Source of the DNA: an uncultured Anaerosporobacter sp. | GTDB lineage: Bacteria; Bacillota; Clostridia; Lachnospirales; Lachnospiraceae | DNA: 17,942 nucleotides | Reading direction: 5' to 3' | Assembly (NCBI GenBank): GCA_945787925.1 | Contig: CALZJY010000007.1 | Span: 1 to 17,942 of the forward strand | In this document: piece after piece, positions 13,777 to 17,942 of the stretch | Position numbering within the stretch: the first letter of the stretch is position 1 | Layout: each line of letters begins with the position of its first letter | Translations under genes and position numbers: made by a program | The notes under the pieces: generated by a model | The model's database searches: none | What the model was told of the DNA's origin: nothing | What the model saw: the letters and a program-made list of their open reading frames with translations, nothing else

Positions 13777-16422
13777 TTAGCTAAGTTGTTGTAATCTTTC
13801 TTCAACTTGAGCCATCATGTTTGTATAATTTTCAAGTTTTGCACGTTCTTCCGCAACTTTTGCTTCTGGAGCTTTGCTCATAAAACGTTCGTTGTTTAAC
13901 ATACCGTTCACACGTTTTAATTCGCCTTCAAGTCTTGCTTTTTCTTTTTGTAAACGTTCGATTTCTTTCTCGATATCTACTAATTCAGCAAATGGCATGT
14001 AAACAGTTGCATTTGGAATTACTGTAGAAACTGCATCTTGGCTGATGCCCTCTTTATCAGATTGAACGATTACTTCGCTTGCGTAGCCAAGTGTAGCGAA
14101 GAATACTTTAGACGTATTGAATGTTTGTGCTACTGCATCATCTTCTGTTACAACGATTACAGTTGCTTTCTTGCTTGGTGGCACGTTCATTTCTGCACGT
14201 ACGTTACGGATGCTCTTAACTGCAGCTTTGATTAATTCCACTGCTTCTTCATCTGTATTGAAGTTGAATGCTTCATCGTATACTGGCCATTCAGAAACCA
14301 TGATGGATTCTTCTTTGTCTTGTAATGTACAGAAGATTTCTTCTGTTACGAATGGCATGTATGGGTGAAGAAGTTTTAAGGAATCGATTAATACAGTCTT
14401 TAATGTCCAAAGAGCTGCCATCTTAGTAGTATCTTCGTCATTGTATAGACGAGGTTTTACCATTTCGATATACCAGTCACAGAATTCTTCCCATACGAAA
14501 TCGTATACTTTTTGTACAGCAATACCAAGATCGTACTTTTCCATGTTTTCTGTAACTTCTTTTACAAGAGCATTTTTCTTAGAAAGGATCCATTTATCTG
14601 CTAATGTTAATTCCGATAAATCGATTGTTTCTGGAATTTCTGCTTTTTCCATGTTCATCATGATGAAACGGGAAGCATTCCATACTTTGTTTGCGAAGTT
14701 ACGGCTTGCTTCTACTCTTTCCATGTAGAAACGCATATCGTTACCAGGTGCATTACCTGTGATTAATGTTAAACGAAGTGCATCTGCACCGTATTCAGCA
14801 ATGATTTCAAGTGGATCGATACCATTACCTAAAGACTTACTCATCTTACGTCCTTGGCTATCGCGTACTAAGCCGTGGAATAATACAGTCTTGAATGGTT
14901 TTTCTCCCATGTGTTCGAAACCAGAGAAGATCATACGAATTACCCAGAAGAAGATGATATCGTATCCAGTAACTAATACGTCAGTTGGATAGAAGTATTC
15001 TAATTCTTTCGTATTGTCTGGCCAGCCAAGTGTAGAGAATGGCCATAATGCTGAGGAGAACCAAGTATCAAGAGTATCTTCGTCTTGAGTTAAGTGGTTG
15101 TGACCGCATTTTGGACAAGTTTCTGGTTGTTCTTTGGAAACCACAACTTCACTACATTTATCACAGTAGTAAGCTGGGATTCTGTGTCCCCACCATAACT
15201 GTCTAGAAATACACCAGTCACGGATGTTGTCTGTCCAGTTGAAGTATGTTTTTTCCATACGTTCTGGAATTAATTCGATTTCTTTGGATTTTACTGCTTC
15301 AACCGCTGGTTTGATTAATTCATCCATTTTTACGAACCATTGAGGTTTGATTAATGGTTCAACAACAGTCTTACATCTATCATGAGTACCTACGTTGTGA
15401 GAGTGGTCTTCCACTTTAACAAGTAAGCCCATTTCATCAAGTTCAGCTACCATTTGTTTTCTAGCTTCGTAACGGTCCATTCCTTCGAATTTTCCGCCCA
15501 TAGCGTTGATTGTAGCGTCATCGTTCATAACGTTTAATTCTGGTAAGTTATGACGTTTTCCAACTTCGAAATCGTTAGGGTCATGTGCTGGAGTGATCTT
15601 AACAACACCTGTACCAAATTCTTTGTCTACATAGGAATCCGCGATTACTGGGATTTCTCTGTTTACAAATGGTACCATTACTGTTTTACCGATGATGTCT
15701 GTATATCTTTCATCTTCTGGGTTAACTGCTACTGCAGTATCGCCAAGTAATGTTTCTGGACGAGTTGTTGCGATTTGAACGAAGCGTCCTTCTTCCCCTA
15801 CGATTGGGTATTTGATGTGCCAGAAATGACCTGCATGTTCCTCATGTTCTACTTCGGCATCAGAGATGGAAGTTTTACATACTGGACACCAGTTGATGAT
15901 TCTGGAACCTTTGTAGATTAAGCCTTTTTCGTATAATTTTACGAATACTTCTTCTACTGCTTTGGAGCATCCTTCATCTAATGTGAAACGAAGACGATCC
16001 CAGTCACAAGAAGAACCTAATTTTTTAAGCTGTTCTACGATTGCACCGCCGTATTCGTGCGTCCAATCCCAAGTTTCTTTTAAGAAACCTTCACGACCGA
16101 TATCTTTTTTATCGATGCCTTGTTTCTTTAATTTTTCGATTACTTTTACTTCCGTAGAGATACTTGCGTGATCTGTACCTGGTAACCATAATGCGGAATA
16201 TCCTTGCATTCTTTTGAAACGAATGATGATATCTTGCATTGTTTCATCTAATGCATGACCCATGTGTAATCTACCTGTAACGTTTGGAGGTGGAATTACG
16301 ATTGTGAATGGTTTTTTGTTTTCGTCTACTTCAGCATGGAAGTATTTTTTTTCAATCCATTTTTGATATAAGCGGTCTTCAATGTCTGAAGGGCTATATG
16401 TCTTTTCAAGATTCTTGCTCAT
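13777..16422 (-). CDS. valS: Valyl-tRNA synthetase
   Basis: Class I aminoacyl-tRNA synthetase of 881 residues, the usual length for Firmicutes. It charges tRNA-Val with valine in the cytoplasm. The HIGH motif is HMGH (53-56) within PPPNVTGRLHMGH, and the KMSKS motif appears as GRKMSKSLGNGIDP. Cysteine pairs WCPVC and YYCDKC with CPKCGHNHL look like zinc-binding knuckles. The editing domain lies between the HIGH region and the second zinc module (NVMNDDATINAMGGKFEGMD). A C-terminal coiled coil (ELVDIEKEIERLQKEKARLE onward) is the normal tRNA-binding arm. I chose the ATG at 16420-16422, preceded by AAAGGAG; the frame stays open for 49 codons further up only because it runs through the T-box leader. 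It has its own terminator. Confidence 0.98.
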   Translation of the reverse strand: MSKNLEKTYSPSDIEDRLYQKWIEKKYFHAEVDENKKPFTIVIPPPNVTGRLHMGHALDETMQDIIIRFKRMQGYSALWLPGTDHASISTEVKVIEKLKKQGIDKKDIGREGFLKETWDWTHEYGGAIVEQLKKLGSSCDWDRLRFTLDEGCSKAVEEVFVKLYEKGLIYKGSRIINWCPVCKTSISDAEVEHEEHAGHFWHIKYPIVGEEGRFVQIATTRPETLLGDTAVAVNPEDERYTDIIGKTVMVPFVNREIPVIADSYVDKEFGTGVVKITPAHDPNDFEVGKRHNLPELNVMNDDATINAMGGKFEGMDRYEARKQMVAELDEMGLLVKVEDHSHNVGTHDRCKTVVEPLIKPQWFVKMDELIKPAVEAVKSKEIELIPERMEKTYFNWTDNIRDWCISRQLWWGHRIPAYYCDKCSEVVVSKEQPETCPKCGHNHLTQDEDTLDTWFSSALWPFSTLGWPDNTKELEYFYPTDVLVTGYDIIFFWVIRMIFSGFEHMGEKPFKTVLFHGLVRDSQGRKMSKSLGNGIDPLEIIAEYGADALRLTLITGNAPGNDMRFYMERVEASRNFANKVWNASRFIMMNMEKAEIPETIDLSELTLADKWILSKKNALVKEVTENMEKYDLGIAVQKVYDFVWEEFCDWYIEMVKPRLYNDEDTTKMAALWTLKTVLIDSLKLLHPYMPFVTEEIFCTLQDKEESIMVSEWPVYDEAFNFNTDEEAVELIKAAVKSIRNVRAEMNVPPSKKATVIVVTEDDAVAQTFNTSKVFFATLGYASEVIVQSDKEGISQDAVSTVIPNATVYMPFAELVDIEKEIERLQKEKARLEGELKRVNGMLNNERFMSKAPEAKVAEERAKLENYTNMMAQVEERLQQLS

Positions 16423-16512
16423 ATGCTTGCTCCTTTTTTCTTTTTTTACATCTATGATAGAATGGTCGGGTGTCATAACTCGAAGAAACACGCTATGCGA
16501 GTTCCTGTCTCG

Positions 16513-16562
16513 AAAAAAAAACACGGTTCCTTTCATCCTGATAAAAGGACGAAAGAACCGTG
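16513..16562 (-). terminator. Regulated terminator of the valS T-box
   Basis: CACGGTTC (minus strand, 16555-16562) pairs with GAACCGTG (16522-16529), with TTTC/GAAA pairing inside, followed by nine U. Its first arm shares ACCACGG with the T-box, so the two folds exclude each other. Confidence 0.9.
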
Positions 16563-16800
16563 GTACCACCTTTATTCATAACAGCCTTCTAATGCTGCTG
16601 TTACCTTACAAAGTCTGTAACGGGACTTAGCCGTTGCTCTCTAATAAAAGGGATTCCTTCGTTCAAAAGCACTGTTCAAGAGCTACCTTCAATAAATGAT
16701 TACTTAAAACGTCCTTTCAGCCTATGGGACATCCTCTCTGCTAAGATCTTTACCTACTCTTCTCTATCACTACATGTTTCTATATTTTACCATGACACAT
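16513..16800 (-). promoter_or_regulatory. T-box leader of valS (valine specifier GUA)
   Basis: Uncharged tRNA-Val is expected to bind this leader RNA and favour the antiterminator, letting valS be transcribed when charging is low. The T-box itself reads AAAGGTGGTACCACGG (16558-16573), with UGGU able to pair with the ACCA end of the tRNA. Upstream, the basal stem I pairing GAAGAG...CTCTT and the distal loop segment (AGAGAGGATGTCCC, TGAAAGGACG) are visible. The specifier lies in GAAGGTAGC, giving codon GUA at 16684-16686, a valine codon, which agrees with the gene downstream. A terminator stem CACGGTTC/GAACCGTG (16522-16562) competes with the antiterminator and is followed by a run of nine U (16513-16521). 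Confidence 0.93.
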
Positions 16801-16808
16801 TTGTCATG
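16791..16808. repeat. Inverted repeat at the 5' end of the valS leader
   Basis: CATGACA (16791-16797) and TGTCATG (16802-16808) are exact complements around a 4-base loop. They fall at the very start of the predicted valS transcript, before T-box stem I. It could be a 5' protective hairpin or an operator. Confidence 0.45.
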
Positions 16809-16814
16809 ACCATT

Positions 16815-16846
16815 ATTATACTAGACAAAGTATGCGCATCTGTCAA
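16815..16846 (-). promoter_or_regulatory. Vegetative promoter for valS
   Basis: A perfect -35 box TTGACA (16841-16846) is followed after 17 bp by TAGTAT (16818-16823), which overlaps a perfect TATAAT (16815-16820, spacing 20). The 17-bp pair is the likelier. The start would be near 16811, giving a leader of about 390 nt. Confidence 0.75.
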
Positions 16847-16863
16847 GCTTTTTATACATTTTC

Positions 16864-17942
16864 CTACAGATTGATCTGATACTTCTTCAATGTCTCGATG
16901 ACTTCTTCCTTCGCCTCTGGATTCTTCTTTAAGACCTCTCTTACATTCTCAATCGAATTTCCTTTTACCTGCATGTTATACTCCATTCTCTCACGTAATT
17001 TCTGACGTCTTACATTCAGGCGGTGGCGGATCTCTACCATTTCCTTCGGTTCAAGAAGCGCGATGGTTTGGTGGATCCATACTTCGGCATCACGGATATA
17101 GAAGCCTCGTAACAGACGGATCAGTTTTTCACTATGATAATTCAATAATTCGGTATTGTTCTTATAGCGGTTATTGAGTTCCTTTTGCTTTACATATTCT
17201 TCCCAATGTTGGGCTAACTGCTTCGAGCTGTTGATATTATATTTTGCATAGGAATAATCAAGGCTAAGCTTGTTATTTACAAACTTGAGCTTTACTGTAT
17301 TTTGAAGGCCGATGGCCCTTGCTTGCTTTCTTTGAATTAATGCTGCTACCATCCTATTCTTTCTAGATTCATTGGCAATATAAGCCGTACATGCTAATGC
17401 TAATACGACCGTCAGAATGAATGGCAGCTTTTCTTCATAATAGTATGCGCCTCGAATCCATAATAACATAGCTAATACCGCTGCTGTCAGTGCAGCCACT
17501 AGGATGCTTACTAAATTTAGAAACTTCTGTTTCTCGGCTACCTCCCCATACTCAAATGCCAGATTTGCCTTTTCTCCCTCTAGCGTTGCAAGGTCTCCTC
17601 TTAGTTTGGAAAGGTATTCCTCTTTTTCTCGAATCTTCTTTACTTCGCTTGGAACCTCATCCTCATGCGTTTCGATCAACTCATACTGCTTTTTCGTAAT
17701 GCGCATCTTTCCATTTAGATACTGGTTACGCTCCCTTGTGAGGGTAAGGATTTCACGAGCCACATTGCTGATTTCCCTTCTTGGCTCCTCTGGAATCTGA
17801 TCGATTACTTGTATATCGGAAAGATAGGACGTAACCGCTTCATATTCTACTTGGAATTCCTCCATTTGCTTTGTTGCTTCTATGATCTGATCACAGTTCT
17901 GTGAAAGATAGGTCTGTCTTGCAACCGGATTCTTCAGATCCA
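16864..17942 (-). CDS. Coiled-coil membrane protein, 5' end beyond the window
   Basis: I do not recognise a family. The frame is open to the window edge, with 358 residues visible. A Met at 17865 has no ribosome binding site (GCAACAAAGCAA precedes it), and the 25 codons before it (DLKNPVARQTYLSQNCDQII...) continue the frame without a stop, so the real start is outside. The N-terminal part is charged and helical (about 1-135, with long heptad-like stretches such as EEYLSKLRGDLATLEGEKAN). Two membrane segments follow (about 140-162 and 172-190), then another long basic helical region to the end. This predicts a membrane hairpin with both ends in the cytoplasm. The stop lies 17 bp before the -35 box of valS, with no terminator between, so some read-through into the T-box leader is likely. 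Confidence 0.75.
   Translation of the reverse strand, partial: DLKNPVARQTYLSQNCDQIIEATKQMEEFQVEYEAVTSYLSDIQVIDQIPEEPRREISNVAREILTLTRERNQYLNGKMRITKKQYELIETHEDEVPSEVKKIREKEEYLSKLRGDLATLEGEKANLAFEYGEVAEKQKFLNLVSILVAALTAAVLAMLLWIRGAYYYEEKLPFILTVVLALACTAYIANESRKNRMVAALIQRKQARAIGLQNTVKLKFVNNKLSLDYSYAKYNINSSKQLAQHWEEYVKQKELNNRYKNNTELLNYHSEKLIRLLRGFYIRDAEVWIHQTIALLEPKEMVEIRHRLNVRRQKLRERMEYNMQVKGNSIENVREVLKKNPEAKEEVIETLKKYQINL

Noticed and set aside
16423..16569. 49-codon N-terminal extension of ValS
   Set aside because: The region is the T-box terminator and antiterminator. The ATG at 16422 has a good AAAGGAG site and gives the normal ValS N-terminus.

Overview
The window looks like chromosomal core sequence of an anaerobic, endospore-forming Firmicute, most likely a member of the Lachnospiraceae (Lachnoclostridium-like). 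The reasons are a moderately AT-rich sequence with strong GGAGG ribosome binding sites, the sporulation loci spoIIA and spoVA side by side as in Bacillus subtilis, a T-box-regulated valyl-tRNA synthetase, and small families (DUF4250, DUF6514) that I associate with clostridia. I see no mobile element, CRISPR array, tRNA, rRNA or prophage gene. Nearly everything lies on the minus strand; one class A penicillin-binding protein gene is on the plus strand.

Layout, left to right. (1) 23-3632: rarA with its own promoter, a putative lipoprotein, two nested hairpins, then yigZ followed by a 58-residue DUF4250 gene, and a DUF6514 gene, all minus strand. (2) 3633-3968: a divergent promoter region with a 19-bp palindrome. 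(3) 3969-6641: a class A PBP on the plus strand, convergent with the spoVA operon across a shared bidirectional terminator. (4) 6691-9900: spoVA operon in the order small membrane protein, spoVAA, spoVAB, spoVAC, spoVAD, spoVAE. (5) 10069-11680: spoIIAA-spoIIAB-sigF. (6) 11783-13430: a 50-residue protein gene and a zinc-ribbon/TPR/membrane protein gene, driven by a good housekeeping promoter with three direct repeats just upstream. (7) 13777-16846: valS with a complete T-box leader (valine specifier GUA, T-box, terminator) and promoter. (8) 16864-17942: a coiled-coil membrane protein gene cut by the window edge.

How the genes fit together. SpoIIAA, SpoIIAB and SigF form the anti-anti-sigma / anti-sigma kinase / sigma module that turns on forespore transcription after asymmetric division. 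The spoVA genes next to them encode the forespore membrane machinery that moves dipicolinic acid into the spore and out again at germination. The class A PBP synthesises peptidoglycan. RarA and ValS are housekeeping genes.

No wholly new system is evident. The points I rate highest are a 52-residue single-pass membrane protein encoded at the head of the spoVA operon; three 9-bp repeats placed like activator sites upstream of the 50-residue/TPR operon; intrinsic terminators immediately upstream of both sporulation operons that leave little or no room for a conventional promoter; and paired hairpins at 2306-2391 whose loops share a nonamer. Four genes here are under 100 residues and could be missed by length cut-offs.
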